64,000 nt of DNA from Bacteroidales bacterium F22 (GTDB lineage Bacteria; Bacteroidota; Bacteroidia; Bacteroidales; Bacteroidaceae): NCBI GenBank assembly GCA_029541985.1, contig CP095414.1, positions 2,405,001 through 2,469,000 of the forward strand, given 5' to 3'. Positions within the stretch are counted from its first letter, which is position 1; each line of letters begins with the position of its first letter. The translations under genes and the position numbers were made by a program. This document shows, piece by piece, positions 50,206-59,955 of this stretch. The notes under the pieces were generated by a model. The model was not told the DNA's origin. It did no database searches and was given only the letters and a program-made list of their open reading frames with translations.

Positions 50206-51876
50206 ATGTCAGTATCAATATATTGTGTAAACACAAAAACAACAAAGAAAGTACGCGTCGGGAGTACTCTTGGCGAAATTTACAATGCGTTTGAGGTAAA
50301 TCTACCTTATCGAGTAATCAGTGCTAGAGTGAATAATAAAAGTGAAGGTTTAAATTTTAGAGTATACAGGAATAAAGATATCGAATTTTTTGATGTGACT
50401 CATCCGTCTGCTATGCGGGCTTATCTTCGCTCTCTTTGTTTTGTCCTTTCTAAAGCAGTCCATGACTTATATCCTAATGGAGAAGTAATCATCGAGCACC
50501 CAGTATCTAATGGATATTATTGTAATCTTTACTTGGGTGAGACGCTCGCTTTCGAACATGTATTGAAAATCAAGGCACGTATGCAAGAGATTATCGATGC
50601 GGATATTCCTTTTAAGTATATCGAAGCTAGATCAGAAGATGCAATAGCCTTATTCAAGAAATATGGTATGGATGATAAGGTCAAATTACTCCAGACCACT
50701 GGGGCTCTTTATACTGTGTATCATCAGTTAGATGATATGATTGATGCTTTTTATGGTTGCTTGGTGCCAAGTACAGGATACCTAGATGTGTATGATTTTG
50801 TGAAATACTACGATGGTGCTTTACTTCGTATTCCTCGAAGGGATAATCCAACAGAAGTGAGTGATGTCGTCAAACAGAAAATGATGCTTGATGTTTTTGA
50901 TGAGGCTTTGAATTGGAATTCTATCCTAAAACTTCATAATGTAGGTGATTTGAATATTGCGACAGCAAGAGGTAAAGCTTCGCAGCTAATCAATGTAGCC
51001 GAAGTTCTTCAAGAAAAGAAAATCGGTCAAATCGCTGATGCTATAGCCCAACGAAATATCGAGGCTGATGGTGTACGAATCGTTTTAATTTCAGGACCTT
51101 CCTCCTCAGGTAAGACGACATTTAGCAAACGACTATCTACACAATTGATTTGCAATGGCTTAAATCCAGTACCGCTTACTCTAGATAATTATTTTCTGAA
51201 CCGTGACAAGACGCCACTTGATGAACATGGAGATTATGATTTCGAAACCATAGATGCTTTAGATCTAGAGTTGCTCAACAACCAACTGAAAGCTTTACTT
51301 AGAGGAGAAGAAATCAAAACCCCTATTTATAATTTTAAGACAGGAGAGAAAGAATTTAGTGATGACAGAACGTTGAAGGTGGATGAAAGTTCTATATTGG
51401 TTCTAGAAGGCATCCATGCCTTGAATCCTATGATGATTCCTAGTCTGCCTTCAAATGAAACCTTCAAAATATATGTGTCAGCACTGACGACTATTTCTGT
51501 CGATGATCATAATTGGATTTCTACTACGGATAATCGTCTCTTGAGACGAATCATCCGGGATTACAAATACCGTGGTTATTCGGCTAAAGATACTATCTCT
51601 AGATGGCCAAGCGTAAGGAAAGGTGAGGATAAATGGATTTTCCCATATCAAGAGAATGCAGATGTCATGTTCAATTCTGCACTGATTTTTGAATTGGCGG
51701 CTATAAGAGACCATGTAGAACCTATCCTAAGGCAAGTTCCTCGTAACTGTCCTGAATATGCTGAGGCCTTCAGGCTTCTTCGATTTATCGAGCTGTTCAA
51801 TTCTATATCTGATAAAGAGATACCTGCTAGTTCCTTGTTGAGAGAATTTCTAGGGGGCAGTCTTTTCAGAGTATAA
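50206..51876 (+). CDS. TGS/threonyl-tRNA-synthetase-like domain fused to uridine kinase-like domain
   Basis: A 556-residue cytoplasmic protein. The N-terminal 60 residues resemble a TGS domain (SIYCVNTKTTKKVRVGSTLGEI), residues about 60-220 resemble the editing-type second domain of threonyl-tRNA synthetases (FDVTHPSAMRAYLRSL, EHPVSNGYYCNLY), and the C-terminal half is a P-loop kinase of the uridine kinase/PRK family with GPSSSGKTT (297-305), LTLDNYFLNRDKTPLDEHGDYDFE and LVLEGIHALNP. The arrangement is widespread and annotated as nucleoside (uridine) kinase, but the true substrate is not known to me. It stands alone behind its own promoter. Confidence 0.85.
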   Translation: MSVSIYCVNTKTTKKVRVGSTLGEIYNAFEVNLPYRVISARVNNKSEGLNFRVYRNKDIEFFDVTHPSAMRAYLRSLCFVLSKAVHDLYPNGEVIIEHPVSNGYYCNLYLGETLAFEHVLKIKARMQEIIDADIPFKYIEARSEDAIALFKKYGMDDKVKLLQTTGALYTVYHQLDDMIDAFYGCLVPSTGYLDVYDFVKYYDGALLRIPRRDNPTEVSDVVKQKMMLDVFDEALNWNSILKLHNVGDLNIATARGKASQLINVAEVLQEKKIGQIADAIAQRNIEADGVRIVLISGPSSSGKTTFSKRLSTQLICNGLNPVPLTLDNYFLNRDKTPLDEHGDYDFETIDALDLELLNNQLKALLRGEEIKTPIYNFKTGEKEFSDDRTLKVDESSILVLEGIHALNPMMIPSLPSNETFKIYVSALTTISVDDHNWISTTDNRLLRRIIRDYKYRGYSAKDTISRWPSVRKGEDKWIFPYQENADVMFNSALIFELAAIRDHVEPILRQVPRNCPEYAEAFRLLRFIELFNSISDKEIPASSLLREFLGGSLFRV

Positions 51877-51897
51877 ATCCTTTTAGGCGTGTCTGTT

Positions 51898-54432
51898 TTA
51901 TCCTTTTAGATTATCGTAAACGATTTCTTCTATTTTATCTCTGATATTTAGTTCTGAAAGTTTCGGATTCCATACCTCTTTATAGATTCGATTGCTTAGG
52001 AAGATGAAGATAAGCCGGTTATCAGGGTCGGCCCACGCGCAAGTTCCTGTAAATCCTAAGTGACCAAACATACTACGAGGTGCATTTTTTGGTAATGGAC
52101 CTCGTTTGTTATATACGGGTTCTGGGCGGTCAAAACCTAGACCGCGACGACTCTTTTTAGATCGTACCTTGATGAATAGGTTCACTGTGTTTTCGCTTAG
52201 ATACCGTTGCCCATCTAAAGTCCCTTTGTTTACGAGCATCTGATAAATACGTGCTTGGTCATGTGCGGTCGAGAATAATCCGGCATTGCCCGATACTCCC
52301 CCCATGAAGGCTGCTAATTCGTCATGTACATACCCCTGAATCACTTCTCCTCTGATGATTGGGTCGTAAGCAGTAGGAGCAATCAAGTCTTTTGGGAATT
52401 TTGTGGAAGGATTGAAACAAGTTTCTTCAAGATTCATCGGACTATAAAATTGGTCTTGAAGGAACTTATTCATCGGTTCTTTTGTGATGGCTTCGATGAC
52501 TTGTTGTAATACGATGAAGTTAAGGTCACTGTATCTGTATTTGCGGCTATAAAGGGGTTTATCTGCTATGCGGTGGAAGATAGAATCTCTAACCGAAGTA
52601 CTTGCCCACAATTTCTCTGTAATTTGAATAGGAAATTTCTCACTCAAATGGTCGGATAAGTAGTCAGGATAGAAGTCATATTGTTTACGAATATATTGAT
52701 GTGACCAGATGCGTGTCGGGTGAGTGGCATTTCTATATCTACTAAACAAGTGTCCATCATAGCTATCTGAATTGATTAATAGATTGCTCATGGAGATGGT
52801 ACTTGGTAGTCCTGACTCATGGAAAAGTAATTCCTTAATAGTTATTTTTCCCGTGTTTTTAGTCTTAAGCCATGGAATGAACTTGGAAGCATAATCGGAT
52901 AGGTTAATCTGTCCTAAATCATACAATTTCATGATGCCTAGTAATGTGCCAGACGCTTTAGTCATAGATGCTAAATCATATATCGTAGATGAAGTGACCC
53001 GCTTGTCTCTTTTGTACGTGTAATTTCCCCAATTCTTATCGTATAGCGCTACTCCATCTTTGACAATCAACAATTGACATCCTGGAAAGGCATGACGCAA
53101 TACGGCGTCTTGAATCATACTATCTATTTTTGTCCATGCAGTAGGGTCTATGCTATTTGCTATTTGCTGAGTCTTTTCTTTTTCAGATTTACTATTTTGT
53201 ATTTCTTCTTTGATCCTTTTAATTAGATTCTTAGCTTCTGGCGTGTTGATGCGTTGTTCTAGTCTTGGAATCTGCACATAGGGTTTCTTATTCAAGCCTA
53301 ATGCATATTTATAGAGCAGTACTTTTCGACATTTCTTGGCTATAAGGCTTTTGGCTATAGCTCCATTGTCAATAGCCTGTATTATTAGCTCGTATTCACT
53401 GCGCAATACTCTTGGGACGAGTAGTAGGTCAGCACCAGCTTGTAATGCTTTGAGACATTTCCCTTTTATATTTACTCCACCCATATCTAAGGCATCGGTA
53501 AAGACAAGACCTTCAAATCCCAATTCATCTTTGAGAAGATAGGTACTTACATTTCTTGAAAGAGATGAAGGGATATGTTTACGAGGTTCCAAAGCTGGAA
53601 TCTCAAGATGTCCTACCATGATAGCACCTAGATGCGCATTGATATAAGCTTTGAAAGGGACCAATTCTACACTATCAAGTCTTGTTCTTGACAAATCAAT
53701 GAGCGGTAATCTTTTGTGTGAATCGCTCTTGGAATCTCCATGACCTGGGAAATGTTTAGCTACAGATAGTACATGACCACTCTCGAGACCTTTTGAGTAT
53801 GCGACGACTTTACGCGCTACATTCTTGGGGTCGCTACCAAAAGAACGAATACCAATCACTGGATTGTTAGGATTGCTGTTGACATCTGCATCCGGAGCAA
53901 AATTGACTTGAACACCAATTTCTCTAAGCTCACGAGCCACCTCTCGACCATAATCAAATAGAACTTGATTGTTTTTTATATGTTCAAGATAGCCATTCTT
54001 AGGAAAAAAGGGGGTGTTTCTTAATCTCATAGCCAATCCCCATTCCCCATCGAAAGTAATCATTAATGGGATATTACTCATTTTCTGAGCTTTATTAGTG
54101 ACTTCTGCTTGAGTCTGCATATCTCCTCCAGAAAACAAAAGTCCCCCCACTTGATAATCTTCAACTACTTTTGACAGTAGATTCATGCTTGCAGGGTCTT
54201 TCTTAGGCTCTACTTTGTAGATAAAGAGTTGGGCCAATTGCTTCTCTGTAGAGAGTGTTCTCATTACTGAATCCACCCATTGCTGAGCTTGAGGTGAATT
54301 TATCGCTTCTTGTATTATTGATGGAACGACCCGCTGCCTATCTTGAGCAAGGCATGGGATGATACTAATTAGACTAAGTAGTAATATAGCACCTAACTTT
54401 ATGCGAAGAAAATGAGTGTTTGGTTGTCTCAT
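51898..54432 (-). CDS. Exported GH3 (NagZ-like) glycosidase fused to a class C beta-lactamase-like domain
   Basis: An 844-residue protein with signal peptide (about 1-30, ending CLAQ). The GH3 domain (about 35-390) is NagZ-like: KHFPGHGDSKSDSHKRLP with the acid/base dyad Asp237/His239, and nucleophile Asp313 in VFTDALDMGGV. The serine-hydrolase domain (about 430-835) has SxxK at Ser489-Lys492 (DLASMTKASG) and a YSD motif (YRYSDLNF). NagZ enzymes remove GlcNAc from peptidoglycan fragments; the second domain may be a D,D-peptidase or esterase. In E. coli NagZ is cytoplasmic, so the signal peptide here means a periplasmic or surface role. It is last in an operon with the two nucleotidase parts. 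Confidence 0.92.
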   Translation of the reverse strand: MRQPNTHFLRIKLGAILLLSLISIIPCLAQDRQRVVPSIIQEAINSPQAQQWVDSVMRTLSTEKQLAQLFIYKVEPKKDPASMNLLSKVVEDYQVGGLLFSGGDMQTQAEVTNKAQKMSNIPLMITFDGEWGLAMRLRNTPFFPKNGYLEHIKNNQVLFDYGREVARELREIGVQVNFAPDADVNSNPNNPVIGIRSFGSDPKNVARKVVAYSKGLESGHVLSVAKHFPGHGDSKSDSHKRLPLIDLSRTRLDSVELVPFKAYINAHLGAIMVGHLEIPALEPRKHIPSSLSRNVSTYLLKDELGFEGLVFTDALDMGGVNIKGKCLKALQAGADLLLVPRVLRSEYELIIQAIDNGAIAKSLIAKKCRKVLLYKYALGLNKKPYVQIPRLEQRINTPEAKNLIKRIKEEIQNSKSEKEKTQQIANSIDPTAWTKIDSMIQDAVLRHAFPGCQLLIVKDGVALYDKNWGNYTYKRDKRVTSSTIYDLASMTKASGTLLGIMKLYDLGQINLSDYASKFIPWLKTKNTGKITIKELLFHESGLPSTISMSNLLINSDSYDGHLFSRYRNATHPTRIWSHQYIRKQYDFYPDYLSDHLSEKFPIQITEKLWASTSVRDSIFHRIADKPLYSRKYRYSDLNFIVLQQVIEAITKEPMNKFLQDQFYSPMNLEETCFNPSTKFPKDLIAPTAYDPIIRGEVIQGYVHDELAAFMGGVSGNAGLFSTAHDQARIYQMLVNKGTLDGQRYLSENTVNLFIKVRSKKSRRGLGFDRPEPVYNKRGPLPKNAPRSMFGHLGFTGTCAWADPDNRLIFIFLSNRIYKEVWNPKLSELNIRDKIEEIVYDNLKG

Positions 54433-54448
54433 AATTATTTTAGATGAT

Positions 54449-55339
54449 TTATTCTTTATCTAATTGTATCGTTACATGTCCGACGAAAGAAGCATTTTTC
54501 CCCATCTGAGTGATTGGAGTAGGAATTCCTTTTGTGTTCTTTAGATAGAATGGCTCTTTCAGGTATGTATGAGAATGACCACCCAAGACGACATCGATAC
54601 CACTTGTTGCGACAACTAACTTCTTATCGCTGCAGAGCTCAGGTCTCATGCTCGTAAAACCTAAATGAGAGAGCACTATGACTACATCACAATTCAGTTT
54701 ATCTCGTAATAGGTGAACCATCTCTTTACTTGTCTCTATAGGATCTAAATAGACAATTCCTTCTGTCTTTTCGGCTTGGATTAATCCTGCTGGCTGAGGA
54801 CTAAGTCCAAAGACACCTATCTTTACTCCCTCGCGTTCGAGTACTATATATTTTTTGATTACATCCTTTAAGCAAGTAGCTGAAAAATCATAATTGGCAC
54901 ATAAGATAGGGAAATGAGCCATTTCAGCCATCCGTTTGATGTTTTCCATCCCAAAATCAAATTCATGATTTCCCAATGCCGAAGCATCATATTTGCAAAC
55001 GTTCATCATAGAGACTTCTACATCTCCTTTAAAAAGATTGAAATAAGGGGTCCCTTGACAAAAATCGCCACTATCAAAGAGCAATAGGTCAGGATGCTTT
55101 GTTCGTTCTTGTTCAATGTAAGTAGCTCGACGCACATAACCTGCAGTTCCAGGGAAAAATTTTTCTTTATTCGAAAGAGGTTCGATACAGCTATGTGTAT
55201 CGTTTGTATGATAAATATTGAGTGTGGCTGTCTTGTTCGTCTCTTCTTTATCACTTCCAGGCATTGCTTGGATAGAAAGTGTAGTCGCAAAAACGAGTGT
55301 CAACGATAGCAAGCTATGAGAAAAAAATGTAGTTTTCAT
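54449..55339 (-). CDS. Metallophosphatase domain of a UshA-type 5'-nucleotidase (separate gene)
   Basis: A 296-residue exported protein (signal peptide about 1-25) with only the N-terminal catalytic domain of UshA-like enzymes. Metal and active-site motifs: IYHTNDTHSCIEPL, FDSGDFCQGTPY, ALGNHEFDFG, LSHLGF and GGHSHTYL. The C-terminal nucleotide-binding domain is encoded by the gene just upstream (50 bp). The complete enzyme would remove phosphate from nucleotides in the periplasm, but UshA activity needs both domains, so the two products probably assemble. Confidence 0.9.
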   Translation of the reverse strand: MKTTFFSHSLLSLTLVFATTLSIQAMPGSDKEETNKTATLNIYHTNDTHSCIEPLSNKEKFFPGTAGYVRRATYIEQERTKHPDLLLFDSGDFCQGTPYFNLFKGDVEVSMMNVCKYDASALGNHEFDFGMENIKRMAEMAHFPILCANYDFSATCLKDVIKKYIVLEREGVKIGVFGLSPQPAGLIQAEKTEGIVYLDPIETSKEMVHLLRDKLNCDVVIVLSHLGFTSMRPELCSDKKLVVATSGIDVVLGGHSHTYLKEPFYLKNTKGIPTPITQMGKNASFVGHVTIQLDKE

Positions 55340-55389
55340 CTGTTTTATATTATTTTTCTGTTTTGTAAAAGTAGTTCTAGCAGTAATTG

Positions 55390-56175
55390 CTATTTCTTGA
55401 ATGAGATACGACCTTCCATCTTGGCATCGATGACTTTATGGTTCTTCGTCATCTCTTTAACATAGTCAAGAGCTATATCTCTCAACTTAGCTTCAGATTC
55501 TATTTTCTTCTCGCTTTCTGCTAGTACGTTCAGCCCATCATTACCACCTGCCAAATAGTCTATTGTAGCTACAGTGTATGTTTTCTTAGGGTCAATAGCT
55601 TTCCCTGCTACAGTTGTTGATACGAGTTTCCAATCGTGCGTCATCACGATGCGTGCATTGCTGATACCTTGACCTTTTGTTGCAGCAATCTGTTCCATTA
55701 GTTGTTGCATCTGTACTCCTGTTAAAGTGAGCACAACAAGAGTATTTTCAAAAGGAAGGATCTTGAAGATGCGTCCATTAGTAATCGGTCCTTTTGGAAG
55801 CGATGCACGTAGACCTCCCACATTCATTAATCCCATATCTGCTGGCTTACCTATCTCTTTGACTGCTGCTTGTCTAAGGATATCTGAGACCAAATTACCG
55901 AGGAGGCTTTCGGGAGCTCCCGATGTCATCGTTTTACTAGCTGTTCCGATTACCTTATAAACCTTCTCATGTATTTCCTTTTTGTAGGGCGCAAGGACAT
56001 TGATAGCCTCTTGACTTGGATTCTGGTCAAATGTAGAATCAATCAATGTCCTAGATGATGTGATTTTACTTATCTTATAGCTAGTACGTTGTTGACAACT
56101 AGATAGACTGAATAAGAGGGCTGATGCTAGTATGGTACTAGCAACTAGATAGGAAAATACTTTTTTTGACTTCAT
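55390..56175 (-). CDS. 5'-nucleotidase C-terminal domain lipoprotein (separate gene)
   Basis: A 261-residue lipoprotein (lipobox LSSC, Cys27) consisting of the substrate-binding C-terminal domain of UshA-like nucleotidases: ESLLGNLVSDILRQA, MNVGGLRASLPKG, TNGRIFKILPFENTLVVL, and YLAGGNDGLNVL. It is the first gene of the leftward operon, ahead of the catalytic domain gene, so the domain order is reversed compared with the fused enzyme. The lipid anchor would fix the complex to a membrane. Predicted -7 box at 56232-56239. Confidence 0.9.
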   Translation of the reverse strand: MKSKKVFSYLVASTILASALLFSLSSCQQRTSYKISKITSSRTLIDSTFDQNPSQEAINVLAPYKKEIHEKVYKVIGTASKTMTSGAPESLLGNLVSDILRQAAVKEIGKPADMGLMNVGGLRASLPKGPITNGRIFKILPFENTLVVLTLTGVQMQQLMEQIAATKGQGISNARIVMTHDWKLVSTTVAGKAIDPKKTYTVATIDYLAGGNDGLNVLAESEKKIESEAKLRDIALDYVKEMTKNHKVIDAKMEGRISFKK

Positions 56176-56231
56176 TTATCGGGATTTTTTAAAATTAAAA
56201 TTCTTGATATCAATGTCACTGATTAATCCAA

Positions 56232-56239
56232 CAAATATA
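56232..56239 (-). promoter_or_regulatory. Predicted -7 box of the split nucleotidase operon
   Basis: Minus strand TATATTTG matches TAnnTTTG, 57 bp upstream of the start codon. It lies in the 339-bp divergent gap with rplS; 56270-56410 shows nothing else I can assign with confidence. Confidence 0.45.
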
Positions 56240-56421
56240 ACTGTTTTATCAAGATATTACGCTATTTTTGAAGTAAAACATTGTACATTAAATTATTCTG
56301 TTTGTAATGAATTGACGTTAGTTTACCGATGACTCGTCTTAATCAATAACCTTTTATCTATCATAATGATGTAATATAATGGTTTCTGGACCATAAATTT
56401 GTGTGTTACAGAAAAAAATAC

Positions 56422-56484
56422 TTACTTTGCACCGCTTCCGCGTAATCGCTGCCGAAAAGAGAGTTGTTCGGTATGTTGCGTAGA
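56422..56484 (+). promoter_or_regulatory. rplS promoter-like box and structured leader
   Basis: TTACTTTG (56422-56429) is a 7-of-8 match to the functional bases of TAnnTTTG. The leader then contains GCCGAA (56451-56456) pairing with TTCGGT (56467-56472), and CGC (56447-56449) pairing with GCG (56478-56480) after an internal loop. Such structured leaders before ribosomal protein genes often bind the protein; here that is only a suggestion. Confidence 0.4.
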
Positions 56485-56514
56485 ACGATAATCAATTTAT
56501 AATTTAATAAAATC

Positions 56515-56871
56515 ATGGATTTAATTAAAATTGCAGAAGAAGCATTTGCTACAGGTAAGCAACATCCATCTTTTAAAGCAGGTGATACTATCACAGTAGC
56601 TTATCGTATTATTGAAGGTACTAAAGAACGTGTTCAGTTGTTCCGCGGTGTCGTAATCAAAATCGTCGGTGTAGGCGAAAAGAAAAGATTTACTGTTCGT
56701 AAAATGTCTGGTACAGTAGGTGTAGAACGTATCTTCCCACTTGAATCTCCTGCTATTGCTTCAATAGAGGTGAATAAGTATGGTAAAGTTCGTCGTGCTA
56801 AATTGTATTACCTACGTCAACTTACAGGTAAAAAAGCTCGTATCAAAGAAAGACGTATTGTTAAAGGTTAG
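56515..56871 (+). CDS. rplS: Ribosomal protein bL19
   Basis: A 118-residue protein of the large subunit, at the 30S-50S interface. Family marks: [52 protein letters not shown] and the C-terminal [20 protein letters not shown]. It stands alone here, without rpsP, rimM and trmD, which is usual in Bacteroidetes. A clear terminator follows. Confidence 0.97.
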   Translation: MDLIKIAEEAFATGKQHPSFKAGDTITVAYRIIEGTKERVQLFRGVVIKIVGVGEKKRFTVRKMSGTVGVERIFPLESPAIASIEVNKYGKVRRAKLYYLRQLTGKKARIKERRIVKG

Positions 56872-56898
56872 TATTAACCTGAAACAAAGTGATAAAAT

Positions 56899-56944
56899 AA
56901 AAGAAGGTGTGAGGGCTCAATGCTCCTTGCACCTTCTTTTTGTT
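56899..56944 (+). terminator. Terminator of rplS
   Basis: Perfect 11-bp stem AAAAGAAGGTG (56899-56909) with CACCTTCTTTT (56930-56940), followed by TTGTTTC. Confidence 0.82.
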
Positions 56945-57000
56945 TCTTTAATTATTAGTCTATTACATTGATGAAGTCTTTATAGAAAGAATTAACCTAA

Positions 57001-58557
<1,557 letters not shown>

Positions 58558-58593
58558 TTTTGAAAAATTAATTATTTACTATCATTGATAGAT

Positions 58594-59955
58594 ATGAAAC
58601 AAAATAGTGTAATAAAGTATCTGATGCTTTTCATGGTTCTTCTTACTGGAGGAAATGTATGGGCACAAGATAATGTGATTGATGAAGTAGTATGGGTGAT
58701 CGGAGACGAACCTATATTCAAGTCTGATATCGAAGAAGCTAGAATGAATGCTCAGTATGAAGGACGAAAATTCAAAGGTGACCCAAATTGTGTGATCGCT
58801 GAAGAATTAGCCATTCAGAAATTGTATTTACATCAAGCTAAACTCGATAGTGTGTATGCTTCTGAATCAGATATCACTCGTCGATTGGATATGATGACTA
58901 ACCGTTACATTCAGATGATTGGTTCTAAAGAAAAGATGGAAGAGTATTTTAATAAAACATGGTCGCAGATTAGAGATGATATGCGAGAAAATATTCGAAA
59001 TACTTTGACCGTGCAACAGATGCAACAGCAATTAGTTGGAGATATTAAAGTTACACCTTCTGAAGTCCGACGCTATTTTGAAACTATTCCGAAAGATAGT
59101 TTACCTTATGTTCCTACTATGGTAGAAGTGCAGGTTATAAAAAAACTGCCACATATTCCTCAAGCTGAAATAGATGAAGTGAAAAGGAAATTGAGAGAAT
59201 ATTCAGATCGAATCAACAAAGGAGAATCTGATTTCTCTACTTTAGCTTTGCTTTACTCTGAGGATAAAGGTTCTGCTATGAATGGTGGAGAGATTGGCTT
59301 TAAGGGAAGAGGTGAACTCGTCCCTGCTTATTCTAGTGTCGCTTTTAATCTTCGTGACACAAAGAAAGTCTCTAAAATCGTAAAATCTGAATTTGGATAT
59401 CATATTATTCAGCTGATAGAACGTCGTGGTGATCGTATCAATACGCGTCATATCTTGTTGAAACCACAAATCCCTGAAGCTGAAATTGATAGTGCTGAAG
59501 TGAAATTGGATTCAATAGCAAGAGATATACGTAGTGGTAAGTTTACTTTTGAAAAGGCTTCTTTGTATTTATCTGATGACGAATCAACCCGTAATAACGG
59601 AGGATTGATGCCAAATCCACAGACGAATACATCTAAATTTGAGATGCAGCAGTTACCTCAAGAGGTTGCTAAAACAATCGACACACTAAAGGTGGGAGAA
59701 ATTTCAGATGCATTTGAAATGATTAACCCACAAGATGGTCAGACTCAGTGTGCTATAGTCAAACTAAAAGAGCGTATTGATGGTCATAAAGCTAAAATTA
59801 CTGAGGATTACCAGAATCTAAAACAAATCGTAGAAAAGAAACGACGCGAAGAACTTCTGGACAAATGGATCCGAGAAAAACAAAAGAAAACGTATGTTCG
59901 AATCAGTGAAAATGGAAGAAAATGTGCATTCAAATATCCAGGATGGATTAAATAA
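58594..59955 (+). CDS. SurA-like periplasmic peptidyl-prolyl isomerase
   Basis: A 453-residue exported chaperone (signal peptide 1-24, ending VWAQ). N-terminal SurA-type helical domain (about 25-175: VIGDEPIFKSDIEEARMNAQ), followed by two parvulin-type domains (about 175-285 with EDKGSAMNGGEIGF and SEFGYHIIQLIERRG; about 285-385 with NTRHILLKPQIP and RNNGGLMPN), then a basic C-terminal helix. It should help outer-membrane beta-barrel proteins to fold. The ATG at 58594 is used; a TTG at 58585 would add only three residues. Its 3' end overlaps the next gene. Confidence 0.9.
   Translation: MKQNSVIKYLMLFMVLLTGGNVWAQDNVIDEVVWVIGDEPIFKSDIEEARMNAQYEGRKFKGDPNCVIAEELAIQKLYLHQAKLDSVYASESDITRRLDMMTNRYIQMIGSKEKMEEYFNKTWSQIRDDMRENIRNTLTVQQMQQQLVGDIKVTPSEVRRYFETIPKDSLPYVPTMVEVQVIKKLPHIPQAEIDEVKRKLREYSDRINKGESDFSTLALLYSEDKGSAMNGGEIGFKGRGELVPAYSSVAFNLRDTKKVSKIVKSEFGYHIIQLIERRGDRINTRHILLKPQIPEAEIDSAEVKLDSIARDIRSGKFTFEKASLYLSDDESTRNNGGLMPNPQTNTSKFEMQQLPQEVAKTIDTLKVGEISDAFEMINPQDGQTQCAIVKLKERIDGHKAKITEDYQNLKQIVEKKRREELLDKWIREKQKKTYVRISENGRKCAFKYPGWIK

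Noticed and set aside
51877..51909. 10-bp direct repeat ATCCTTTTAG at 51877-51886 and 51900-51909
   Set aside because: It lies between the ends of two convergent genes, the second copy within coding sequence, with no hairpin or mobile-element feature; probably chance.
56263..56270. TATTTTTG as an upstream promoter for rplS
   Set aside because: It lies 250 bp before the gene with no -33 box, and in AT-rich DNA TAnnTTTG occurs often; the box near 56422 fits better.
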